NCBI GenBank assembly: GCA_949775045.1
Contig: CATKSA010000159.1
Location: forward strand, 46,301 to 110,300
From: Metridium senile
Taxonomy: Eukaryota > Cnidaria > Anthozoa > Actiniaria > Metridiidae
Length of the DNA: 64,000 nucleotides
Direction: 5' to 3'
In this document: positions 22,195 through 29,173 of the stretch, piece by piece
Layout: each line of letters opens with the position of its first letter
How positions within the stretch are numbered: position 1 is the first letter of the stretch
Made by a program: the position numbers and the translations under genes
Notes under the pieces: model-generated
The model's database searches: none
Seen by the model: the letters and a program-made list of their open reading frames with translations, nothing else
What the model was told of the DNA's origin: nothing

Positions 22195-23103
22195 ATGGAT
22201 ATTGACCCAGAGATTCCCGATAGAGAAAATCCTTTCGAACCTGTTGATCCAGGCGATGATAATGAGGGTGAGTCAATCCCCATGACATCCACATCAACTC
22301 ATGATCCTTTCCGCCGTCATACTACAGATGAAACATCGTTTATACATGGTGTGGATGAACATACTCCATTAATACCTAGAGAAGAGGGGATGGGAAACGC
22401 TTGGGATAGAATTCGTGAAAAATATCCTAATATAAACCCTGCGAAATCACCCTTTACAGCCACTCTCGATGACTATGACAATGTCATCGTAAAGCTTAAA
22501 AGGCGGGGCGGTAGGGCTAGACCATTATTTGGCGTAGGGGGTGAGTTGAATGGAGAGCTCCCAAAGGACATCAAGAAAAGTCTTGGACCGTCCGCTGAAG
22601 AGATTATCCGCTCCAATGAAGAAGAGGTTGCAAATAGAAAAGAAAGGTTGAGGCGGTTAGAGACCGATAGAAATGAGGTCCCTGAGAATCGAAGAGAGAC
22701 CATAGATACGCAGATTGGGGAAACGCAGAGTGAGATTGAGCAACTAGAGCGGGAGAATGAGAGCATAGAGGAAAGGATGTCTCTGAAGGACCGTGTAAAG
22801 GCGATTTTTAAGAAATATGGATTTACCACCGTTGCCGTGATAACAGCAGTTGGTGTGGTCATCGGTGTTATTGTCTCTAATCTGAAAGCTGCGCTGACTG
22901 CTGTCGCAAAAGGTGTTGGAAATGGTCTGAAAACCATAGGTAAAAAATTGGGTGAAATACTACCGGGAATGGTTGGTGCGATAGCTAGTTTCATTTTCAA
23001 AACGGCAGGTGAAGTTGTTGGGTTTTTAGCAAAAAACGCATGGCTTCTCATCGTCGCTGTCGTCCTATATTTTGTTGAACGATTTAAAAGGAGAAGAAAG
23101 TAA
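22195..23103 (+). CDS. Coiled-coil, multi-hydrophobic Polinton protein, 302 aa
   Basis: Domains in order: an acidic, low-complexity N-terminus (1-65); a polar region with a basic KLKRRGGRARPLFG patch (about 100-113); a long charged coiled coil (about 135-198); then glycine- and alanine-rich hydrophobic or amphipathic segments at 211-229, 231-268 and 281-294; and a basic tail ending KRRRK. I recall the C-terminal arrangement from cnidarian-type Polinton proteins. A membrane-active or internal virion role is plausible but unproven. The next gene starts six bases after this stop without its own promoter motif, so the two probably share one transcript. Confidence 0.8.
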   Translation: MDIDPEIPDRENPFEPVDPGDDNEGESIPMTSTSTHDPFRRHTTDETSFIHGVDEHTPLIPREEGMGNAWDRIREKYPNINPAKSPFTATLDDYDNVIVKLKRRGGRARPLFGVGGELNGELPKDIKKSLGPSAEEIIRSNEEEVANRKERLRRLETDRNEVPENRRETIDTQIGETQSEIEQLERENESIEERMSLKDRVKAIFKKYGFTTVAVITAVGVVIGVIVSNLKAALTAVAKGVGNGLKTIGKKLGEILPGMVGAIASFIFKTAGEVVGFLAKNAWLLIVAVVLYFVERFKRRRK

Positions 23104-23109
23104 TAGAAA

Positions 23110-23730
23110 ATGGTATTACTCTACATTGAAGGTAAAGTTGGTGACTTCACAGTCTATTTAGAACATCCTATTGAAAAGCCGCGGTTTATTACGTTGCGAA
23201 GGTGCACGTTTTATAATCGCTGGAAGAATCTTCCAAGTGAGGGAACCGTTTCTAACGGTGAAAGCATTATCCTTAGGATCCCCGCAGGACAGTATACGGT
23301 TGAAACGCTAAAACGCCAAATAGGCGAGGCTATGCGTCTTGGTGAAAAGTCAATCTCTATTGAAAAATCATCACTCATAGCTCATCAAAACGTCACGCTG
23401 AACGAATCGTTTGCCGACCTGTTAGGACTCAAAAACAAAAGTCTGAAAGCAGAGTCTCGACACGAGATACAGATAAAGACTCTTGACGCTATTTTTATCC
23501 ACTGCGACCTTGTTAACACATCTGGCTCCCTCAAACAAGGAGCTCCCTCACAAATCTTAGCATGTATAGAGCTTGATAAAGGAAAGATAAACTTTAGTCC
23601 ACACAGTCCGATACAGCTTAGTGCCACATCAGTTGATTACGTGAGTAGTCTTCGTTTTAGTATGAAGGACGGTGATGGAAATACGATAGAGAATATCTAC
23701 CCGATACGTATAATTTTAGAAATTACTTAA
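23110..23730 (+). CDS. Probable minor capsid (penton) protein, single jelly roll
   Basis: A 206-aa protein with short beta-strand-like stretches throughout, no membrane segment, and a size that fits one jelly-roll barrel. Conserved-looking blocks include ILRIPAGQYTVETL (about 51-64), SQILACIELDKGKINF and, near the end, LRFSMKDGDGNTIENIYPIR. In Polintons a protein of this size plugs the capsid vertices beside the double-jelly-roll major protein. It is tightly linked (six bases) to the upstream 302-aa gene. Assignment is by size, strand pattern and gene context plus recall of related animal sequences; fold prediction would settle it. Confidence 0.75.
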   Translation: MVLLYIEGKVGDFTVYLEHPIEKPRFITLRRCTFYNRWKNLPSEGTVSNGESIILRIPAGQYTVETLKRQIGEAMRLGEKSISIEKSSLIAHQNVTLNESFADLLGLKNKSLKAESRHEIQIKTLDAIFIHCDLVNTSGSLKQGAPSQILACIELDKGKINFSPHSPIQLSATSVDYVSSLRFSMKDGDGNTIENIYPIRIILEIT

Positions 23731-23735
23731 AGAAT
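23727..23735 (+). promoter_or_regulatory. TTAAAGAAT motif before 23758 gene
   Basis: Same form as the motif in the TIR, 31 nt before ATG 23758. It overlaps the stop codon of the preceding gene. Confidence 0.5.
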
Positions 23736-23757
23736 AACCTTTCTTCATAATAAAAAT

Positions 23758-24351
23758 ATGGAGGATTATAATCAAATCTATCCAAATGTACCACAAAGTG
23801 GTGATAACTTCAGACTTCAAAAGACCTATGACGCCATGGGAAGTTTGGAAAAAGAAGTCAAACATTATGAGAACGTGAGAAAAAAGTATAAACGAACGCA
23901 GAGCACGTTTTCAAAGTTAAGCATGAGCACGGGAGTCCTATCCGTCATTCTCGGGTCTAGTGGTTTAGGTACGTCTCTGTCCGGTTTTGGACTTGTCGTA
24001 GGAGTTCCGTTGGGAGCTTTAGCAGGTGTTTTTGGTCTTACGTCTGTAGGCTGTGCGTCGGTTTCTAAACGCCTGTCGCAAAAAGTCTCTAAGCACGACC
24101 AAACGGCGGCGATGGCAAGGGCAAAAGTAAATAGCATACGTGACTTGGTTTCTAAAGCTCTGAAAGACAACAAAATATCAGACGAAGAGTTTTCCTTGAT
24201 CTTGAATGAGGTGGATAAGTTTGAGGTTCTAAAGCTCCAGATTCGTAAAAAGTCAAGAAAGGAGAATGAAAAAAATATCGACGTGAACAAGCTGAGGGAA
24301 GCGGTGAGAGAAGAAATTCTAAAAGACCTCACGAAAGGACCCGCTCGATGA
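23758..24351 (+). CDS. Hydrophobic-core coiled-coil Polinton protein, 197 aa
   Basis: N-terminal Tyr/Asn/Pro-rich leader, a charged helix (about 28-50), a long Gly/Ser/Val/Leu-rich hydrophobic stretch (about 56-103) that could form one membrane hairpin, and a charged helical C-terminal half containing SKALKDNKISDEEFSLIL (about 132-149). I recall this arrangement as widespread in animal Polintons without assigned function. Own promoter-like motif; the following 131-bp gap holds a strong hairpin. It probably sits in the virion or a membrane (inference). Confidence 0.8.
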   Translation: MEDYNQIYPNVPQSGDNFRLQKTYDAMGSLEKEVKHYENVRKKYKRTQSTFSKLSMSTGVLSVILGSSGLGTSLSGFGLVVGVPLGALAGVFGLTSVGCASVSKRLSQKVSKHDQTAAMARAKVNSIRDLVSKALKDNKISDEEFSLILNEVDKFEVLKLQIRKKSRKENEKNIDVNKLREAVREEILKDLTKGPAR

Positions 24352-24423
24352 AAGTTCTATCTGAGAGAACACCTTATGGATGGATCTATGAATTGAGATA
24401 TACAAAGAACTGATTCTTAACCT

Positions 24424-24454
24424 TTTTTTATTACCCAAAACGGGTAATAAAAAA
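24424..24454. terminator. Perfect 13-bp-stem hairpin with AATAAA on both strands
   Basis: TTTTTTATTACCC (24424-24436) pairs with GGGTAATAAAAAA (24442-24454) around loop AAAAC. Each strand reads AATAAA, so the structure could act as a 3'-end signal in either direction. It follows the 23758 gene and precedes the promoter-like motif of the next gene. Hairpin-coupled polyadenylation is known in giant viruses such as mimivirus; a similar role here is inference. Confidence 0.6.
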
Positions 24455-24469
24455 CATTAATCAAAGCTA

Positions 24470-24480
24470 TTTAAAATCTT
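24470..24480 (+). promoter_or_regulatory. TTTAAAATCTT motif before 24507 gene
   Basis: Variant motif, 37 nt before the second ATG (24507) and only 13 nt before the first (24483). This spacing favours the second start. Confidence 0.45.
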
Positions 24481-24506
24481 ATATGTTAAAAGAAAAAACA
24501 TATAAG

Positions 24507-26036
24507 ATGAAGTTTACAGAATTTGAGAGGTTATATCCGAACTACGATAGATATCGCTTCTCTTCTAACGAGAATGGAGAGGTGCGGTTTTTATTTAACG
24601 GTGATGATTACAACCCATTCAATAACGATGGAAAGCTTGTTAAAACATTGTATGAATTTCCGAGCTGGAATGGACGCACCTATAAGCCCGAAAATATAAA
24701 CGATTTTCTGAGGAGCGGAGCAGGGCCGCCAACCGCATCCTTTCCGAAAGAATTTCTTTACCAAAAGACTAATTACCCCGTTTTATGTACGCCATTTAAC
24801 AAAAGCCCTCCAAGTGCAGACCTTACATCACTTGATGTATATGTTGAACCGCACTCAAAGTTTACAGTAAAACCTAGAAATATATTCACCCATCTAATAA
24901 TCAAACACACTACTGCTAAAGAAAGTCATCAATGGTTGTCGGCTCCCAGTATGAGATATTGGTCTCAACAACTGTCTTTTGCCGTTTGGTGTTCTACTGC
25001 TGGTTGCGGTGTTTCTTACGATATGTTGAGTAATAGCCATGATCCTATGATAAGCTCGTTGATAAGATTTCACATCTTATTTACCACCAGACGAATACTT
25101 GCTGAAATGAGCGTTCCCTTACCCGGCGATAAATATTTCAACAATATAAACAACTCCTATAATATAAGCGCTTACGATAAACTCTGCCGTGAGTTTGATA
25201 TATCCGCCAACAGCGCTTTTCGTTATACTGCGGGAGATAACCACGGGCTGGGTATTATCTACAAGACGTTATTCGATGAGGTGAAGGTTGTGAAGAATGC
25301 GTATGACGATGAACTAGACGGTAAATATACCGCGGTGTGGCCTGACGGTTTCTTTCATTTCAAGGACGAGAGCGGTTCGTGGGGTGATCGTGGCTTGGAA
25401 TATATTTCACCCTTGGAAGAACATCCATATAGATATTTTATCCTACAGAAAGGATTAGGCTTGACAAAGGCCGGGCTGTCACGATTGAATCAAAGTCTAG
25501 AATCTAGCGTTTATTGCATTCTTGGAAGTCAAGTAAACACTAGAAGTAGTATTATTGGAAATTCTGGTTCGGCCTTAGAAACTCAAAACGTGTTTTTACA
25601 ATTATTTGAAAGCGCTGTTGTTGAACGTGACATCACTAAGAGCATCCAAAGATATCAATTAGCAATCCAAGAAGCCAAGGTTAAACTTGACTTTGCAATC
25701 GCCCCAGGCTGTTGGTTATTACCGTCAAAATTAGTTATCAATACTCAGTCGACTGTTGGTTACAACAACAAACTACAAAAAGCTTCCACCGATATGAAAT
25801 TCGGATTAAATGAATCGCTAAACGCTGAAATGAAATCTGTCGGTATCGCGCATGATATGGGCCATTCAAAGGTTGTGTTACCACATCAACCAGAGGCGAA
25901 GAGTGAGGTAGCAAAACCGAAACCGGATGTGAAGATTAGCGAAGCAGGTCAGCGCGTGACAACAGACCGTCACGAAAATAACCTTATCGTGATCACAGCC
26001 TTCACGGCTGGTTTAGCTTGGTATCTATTTCGATAG
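24507..26036 (+). CDS. Conserved Polinton protein of unknown function, 509 aa
   Basis: Start chosen at the second ATG (MKFTEFERLYPNYDRY) because the promoter-like motif spacing then matches the other genes; the earlier ATG at 24483 would add eight residues. The protein is large and mostly soluble, with Trp/Tyr-rich blocks and a central region (about 300-420 in the longer numbering) that includes GLGLTKAGLSRLNQSLES and RYQLAIQEAKVKLDFAIAPG. I recall this region as strongly conserved among animal Polintons. The C-terminus ends in a hydrophobic helix (about 500-517, VITAFTAGLAWYLF), suggesting tail anchoring. It could be a structural or membrane-bound virion protein; no enzyme motif is visible. 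Intact. Confidence 0.8.
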   Translation: MKFTEFERLYPNYDRYRFSSNENGEVRFLFNGDDYNPFNNDGKLVKTLYEFPSWNGRTYKPENINDFLRSGAGPPTASFPKEFLYQKTNYPVLCTPFNKSPPSADLTSLDVYVEPHSKFTVKPRNIFTHLIIKHTTAKESHQWLSAPSMRYWSQQLSFAVWCSTAGCGVSYDMLSNSHDPMISSLIRFHILFTTRRILAEMSVPLPGDKYFNNINNSYNISAYDKLCREFDISANSAFRYTAGDNHGLGIIYKTLFDEVKVVKNAYDDELDGKYTAVWPDGFFHFKDESGSWGDRGLEYISPLEEHPYRYFILQKGLGLTKAGLSRLNQSLESSVYCILGSQVNTRSSIIGNSGSALETQNVFLQLFESAVVERDITKSIQRYQLAIQEAKVKLDFAIAPGCWLLPSKLVINTQSTVGYNNKLQKASTDMKFGLNESLNAEMKSVGIAHDMGHSKVVLPHQPEAKSEVAKPKPDVKISEAGQRVTTDRHENNLIVITAFTAGLAWYLFR

Positions 26037-26507
26037 CATGTGAGATGCACGCGGGCGGATGTGACGTATTGCAATAAAACAATAACTGTTCACGTGCTTA
26101 ACAATAGACTGCATACCAGATATCCCTAACAACTACGAACTCTCGATGTAAACACAAAATCTATTTTCAGAATTGCTCGTTGTTAGGGAGGTTAGGAATG
26201 TATGACGTCACATCGAAACGAGTTTTTGTCGCCCATGAGGGAACAATATAATACAATACATAATGATAATTGATCCTGTTTAATTATTTTACTCATTGCA
26301 ATTACACGTCAAGTTGGAAGAAGCTAGAAAATTATGCTCGAGGAAAAAAAAATTACAAACACAAGTGTTAACAAGTTATGTGTGATGACTAAAACGTGAT
26401 TCAATTATGATTATGTAACATCGTACACGTGTCAGTGATTCTACTAGCTCCTAATCGTTCTACATAAATTTCAAACACAAATGATCAAGTGAAAATTCAA
26501 ATTCAGT
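26037..26507. other. Non-coding gap in right part of Polinton
   Basis: About 470 bp without a credible gene. It holds a 30-bp segment at 26085-26114 (ending ACAATAGACTGCAT) that recurs, 26 of 30 identical, at 27112-27141. It also holds an inverted pair CCCTAACAAC (26124-26133) and GTTGTTAGGG (26179-26188). It separates the rightward block from the leftward right-end genes and probably contains their 3' ends. Confidence 0.6.
26085..26114 (+). repeat. 30-bp direct repeat, left member
   Basis: Matches 27112-27141 at 26 of 30 positions, with the last 14 (ACAATAGACTGCAT) identical. The pair brackets the broken 114-aa gene. Confidence 0.7.
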
Positions 26508-26582
26508 TCAGCGTGGGTCTTCACCTTCAGATTTATCCTCTTCCACTTCTTCATTGCCTTCTGCAGGTTCGTCAGCAAACGT

Positions 26583-26927
26583 CTATTCTTCCATATTGAT
26601 CGTCCGGGAGGTTCCTTGGGTTAGATCTTTCAATATCAACATTTTTTTTTCTTTTATGCTACCAGTCAATAAGTTTATCAGTGCCTTCTTTTTATCACTT
26701 GCTACGCCGTTTCTATCACAAAATGCATCAATTACTGTAGGCTCTGGCTGCTGAAGGGGACTCACTTTCGTCGATTTAATGTCGTTGATCAAGGCTTCTA
26801 TTCCTCCTCGTGTTTCCAAATCCACCCACGAAGGCACGATTGCCTCTGTTAATTTTGCATATTGATTCTCCGGAAGAATGTGCGATTGCCCCTGTTGATT
26901 CTGCATAGATAGTCGGTACTTAGCCAT
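26583..26927 (-). CDS. Small right-end gene of unknown function, 114 aa, probably shortened by a nonsense codon
   Basis: A leftward frame of 114 aa starting MAKYRLSMQNQQGQSHI. It is mostly helical and polar, with no recognised domain. The stop TAG (26585-26583) is followed in the same frame by 24 more open codons, very rich in Glu and Asp, before a TGA at 26510-26508. An acidic tail is a plausible original C-terminus, so the TAG may be a disabling change, a readthrough site or an alternative end. Unlike the other genes it has no TTTAAAGATT-like motif upstream. It sits between two 30-bp direct repeats, as cargo might. Confidence 0.5.
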   Translation of the reverse strand: MAKYRLSMQNQQGQSHILPENQYAKLTEAIVPSWVDLETRGGIEALINDIKSTKVSPLQQPEPTVIDAFCDRNGVASDKKKALINLLTGSIKEKKMLILKDLTQGTSRTINMEE

Positions 26928-27247
26928 GTTACGATGTCGTGGTAGAACAGTGTATGAGTATCGTAGCTACCATCGAATGTGCTTGAATAGGGCTGCGCGG
27001 TCCTATTATAATTATGCGAAGTTAATCCTGCAACGCTCTCACTATCCAATCAAATTTCTCCTATAACTCCGAGAGCGTGACGACCATGTTCATTTCACGT
27101 GATCACTGCTCACTGCTAACGTGTTAAACAATAGACTGCATGCAGATTGATGTCTCATGACCGGAAAAAAATTCCAACTAGATGAGTCACAAGGCAAATT
27201 TCGTTATGTAACACGGACTTGTGTTACATAACCTAGTGTTTAATAAA
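26928..27247. other. Intergenic gap in right part of Polinton
   Basis: 320 bp between the two leftward genes. It includes the right member of the 30-bp repeat (27112-27141). There is no credible gene; short frames here are shadows. Confidence 0.5.
27112..27141 (+). repeat. 30-bp direct repeat, right member
   Basis: See 26085-26114; four mismatches in 30. Confidence 0.7.
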
Positions 27248-27688
27248 TTAATCTTGTCGTGTCTCTTGTGTTGCGTTACAAGCTTTACAATGAGACTTTT
27301 GTCTGTTGTGTTCACATATTTGAGACCCTCCGCATAACTTACAAAACCATCTCTGTCTGCCGTGGATACATATTCCTTTCCCGTTGCAGTCTTTGCATAG
27401 ATATCTCGCTCGTTTATGTTCACAGAAGCTACCACCGTCGCATAATTTGCAACGTGATTTACGACGGTTGTGAGGACAGATTTGTGATCCGTGACAATCT
27501 CTACAATAATATTTTATTCTACCGTGTAGACATTTCTTAGGATCAGGTATTGGTTCATCAAGAATATTCGATGACGTGTTAGGAACTATATTACCCGGTG
27601 GTGGTTCCAATCCTCTGATGATTCGACTGCGTAGTTGACTTTGACGTCTTTGAAAAAGCTCGCGTCGTTTCGCTGATTGTTTCTCCAT
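27248..27688 (-). CDS. Cys/His tandem-repeat (zinc-binding) protein, 146 aa
   Basis: After a basic N-terminus identical to that of the polymerase (31 residues, 28 codons of which lie in the TIR), the protein carries five 18-residue units of the form C-x-H-x6-C-x2-C with five-residue linkers (for example CEHNRQKSHCKAC). The CxH/CxxC pairs start near residue 53 (KKCLHGR) and run to about 138. This periodic pattern resembles the Cys/His repeats seen in giant viruses and brown algae (EsV-1-7-like), although spacing differs. Zinc and probably nucleic acid binding are likely. It is transcribed leftward from the right TIR under the same promoter-like motif as the polymerase, so the two may be expressed together early. 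Intact. Confidence 0.8.
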   Translation of the reverse strand: MEKQSAKRRELFQRRQSQLRSRIIRGLEPPPGNIVPNTSSNILDEPIPDPKKCLHGRIKYYCRDCHGSQICPHNRRKSRCKLCDGGSFCEHKRARYLCKDCNGKGICIHGRQRWFCKLCGGSQICEHNRQKSHCKACNATQETRQD

Positions 27689-27865
27689 TTTATATTATAA
27701 TATCTAATTCTTTAAGCCGTTTTCAATTTTTTAGGTTAGGGTCAGGTATCGCTAATTTAATAGGGAGGGGTGGGTGTAAAAATATTTGACGTTGGATGCT
27801 CTATGATTTCAATTTGTCTTCGTGTGATTTTCAATTTGTCCCAGTGGCGCCAAAATGCAACTACT
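27603..27865 (-). repeat. Right terminal inverted repeat (263 bp)
   Basis: Exact reverse complement of 13520-13782. It ends GCAACTACT at 27865, directly before the second GGTTG. It carries the start of the Cys/His-repeat gene. Confidence 0.98.
27706..27715 (-). promoter_or_regulatory. Core promoter-like motif TTAAAGAATT before Cys/His-repeat gene
   Basis: Mirror copy of 13670-13679 in the right TIR, 27 nt before ATG 27688 on the minus strand. Confidence 0.5.
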
Positions 27866-27870
27866 GGTTG
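27866..27870. repeat. Right target-site duplication of the Polinton
   Basis: GGTTG, matching 13515-13519. It is followed by AG|GTAAGT, so the original splice donor survives on this side. Confidence 0.9.
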
Positions 27871-28009
27871 AGGTAAGTTGAAATGATAACGCATCCAATC
27901 CTTTATCATAACATCATGAATGAAAAGCTAAATTTAAAAGTCTAAATTGAATGAATAACTCTCAATGGAGAGTTTTTAACGGTGTAAAGAACAGCTCCGT
28001 GTTTTATAT

Positions 28010-28257
28010 GCGGATTTCGTATGACTGTGCAACGTACCGTACCGTGCCGTGACCGTGTCGTAATTTATATAAAAAGATTCGAAGTTTTTGCCATGACCGT
28101 GCCGTGCCGTTTTCGTGCCGTAGTTTCTATAAAGACATTCGAAATCACTGCCGTAACCAAACTGTGGTGTTTTGATAGGCACAAGAAAAACTCTCTAAAT
28201 TCATTTGTACTGTACCGTGCTGTGTCCGTGCTGTTTGCGCAGTCATACGAAATCCGC
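28010..28257. mobile_element. 248-bp MITE-like element (copy 1)
   Basis: Ends are inverted: GCGGATTTCGTATGACTG at 28010-28027 and its complement at 28240-28257. The inside has repeats of the type GTGCCGTGACCGTG and two related segments with TATAAA and ATTCGAA. No coding capacity. A clear target duplication is not evident (possible TAT or TA). Non-autonomous DNA transposon remnant is the likely nature. Confidence 0.65.
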
Positions 28258-28693
28258 TCTATACTCTGACAATAAACTAAAGGCGTGTCTATTATATGTT
28301 CACGTTTCAACTGAAAGAATGTCTTTCGGATGAGCAAAATCGAACTCTGCGGCACAGTTACAAGTAATTCATTTATTATTATTGTAATTATTAATGCAAG
28401 GAGATAAATAGTTTGCCGTGTGAGTTTTACATGAAATTGCAATGTATATCTGCTGCAATCAGTTTCAACCGGCCATTTAAGGAAGTTTCACAGTATCAAT
28501 CCGCTTACCTGAATATCTGTCTGATCATATATATATTTTTTCAACGCTTATATTTATTGTTATGGATGTTTGTTAATTTTTCCGTCTGTATTTTTTTTTT
28601 CAATGTTAATTCTCATTATTTGGGTTATCAAAATTGATTTGTGTACAAGAGCAACAAACAACACTTAACGGAATGGCATACAAACTGCTTTAT

Positions 28694-28750
28694 CAAGAGT
28701 GTGTGTGTGTGTGTGTGCTGGGGGGGGGGGGGGGGGGGGGGGCGGGGGGT
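28694..28750. repeat. GT dinucleotide plus poly-G tract (copy 1)
   Basis: (GT)n followed by an almost unbroken G run of about 30, then CGGGGGG. The copy at 62086-62130 is shorter. Prone to slippage and likely to form G-quadruplexes. Confidence 0.95.
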
Positions 28751-29022
28751 GTTGGGATTTCCCCAGTTTATATTTGGACCAGGTCCTAGTCAAAAGTCAC
28801 ATAACCCCATCAGTTCTGCTCAAGTTTTCAATCCCATTTCCATTTTCTATTGTTCTTTTATTTGTAAATCCCAGTCCTAGTGCATCCAATCCCATTTTCC
28901 CAGTCCAATCCCAGCTCCCATTTTACCCCTTCAGGACCCTCTATCTAGCGTGACTCGTGCATGCTATTGAGTTCATAATGGGTGCATAGTTATAAGAGGT
29001 TCCAAAAACAGGATTCTGTGCA

Positions 29023-29067
29023 GGATGGATGGATGGATGGATGGATGGATGGATGGATGGATGGATG

Positions 29068-29110
<43 letters not shown>
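29023..29110. repeat. GGAT then TGAT tetranucleotide tract (copy 1)
   Basis: A run of GGAT units passes into a run of TGAT units about 50 bp before the exon 2 acceptor. The paralogue lies at 62404-62487 with a different unit number. Confidence 0.95.
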
Positions 29111-29173
29111 AAATTAGTTGATTCGTTCGTTCCTTCCGTCCATTTCATTCATTTGTTAATCGATTGTCTGTAG

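Larger units (their letters stand above)
13520..27865. mobile_element. Complete Maverick/Polinton element (virus-like transposon)
   Basis: The element is 14,346 bp long, bounded by 263-bp perfect inverted repeats and a target duplication. It carries the Polinton core set: protein-primed family B DNA polymerase, retroviral-type integrase, major capsid protein, FtsK/HerA-like packaging ATPase and a probable penton protein, plus conserved accessory genes. Kapitonov and Jurka defined such elements as self-synthesising transposons, and Krupovic and colleagues later recognised their capsid genes. Identical TIRs, intact core genes and the empty site at 61252 point to recent insertion. Odd points are the lack of a recognisable adenain-type protease and a nonsense codon in one right-end gene. 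Confidence 0.98.
27873..29173 (+). other. Intron 1 of nuclease-like gene (copy 1)
   Basis: Runs from donor GTAAGT at 27873 to the acceptor TTGTCTGTAG at 29173, about 1.3 kb. It contains a 248-bp inverted-repeat element, a GT/poly-G tract, a CCCA-rich stretch (28810-28925) and a tetranucleotide tract. Short frames over these repeats are not credible genes. The same intron is at 61259-62550. Confidence 0.7.

Noticed and set aside
13520..27865. LTR retrotransposon or endogenous retrovirus
   Set aside because: The integrase is retroviral-type, but there is no reverse transcriptase, the ends are inverted rather than direct repeats, and polymerase and capsid genes are of the Polinton kind.
28021..28442. 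Several 68-125-codon frames (and copies at 61407-61828)
   Set aside because: They run over the MITE-like element and intron on both strands at once; no family resemblance.
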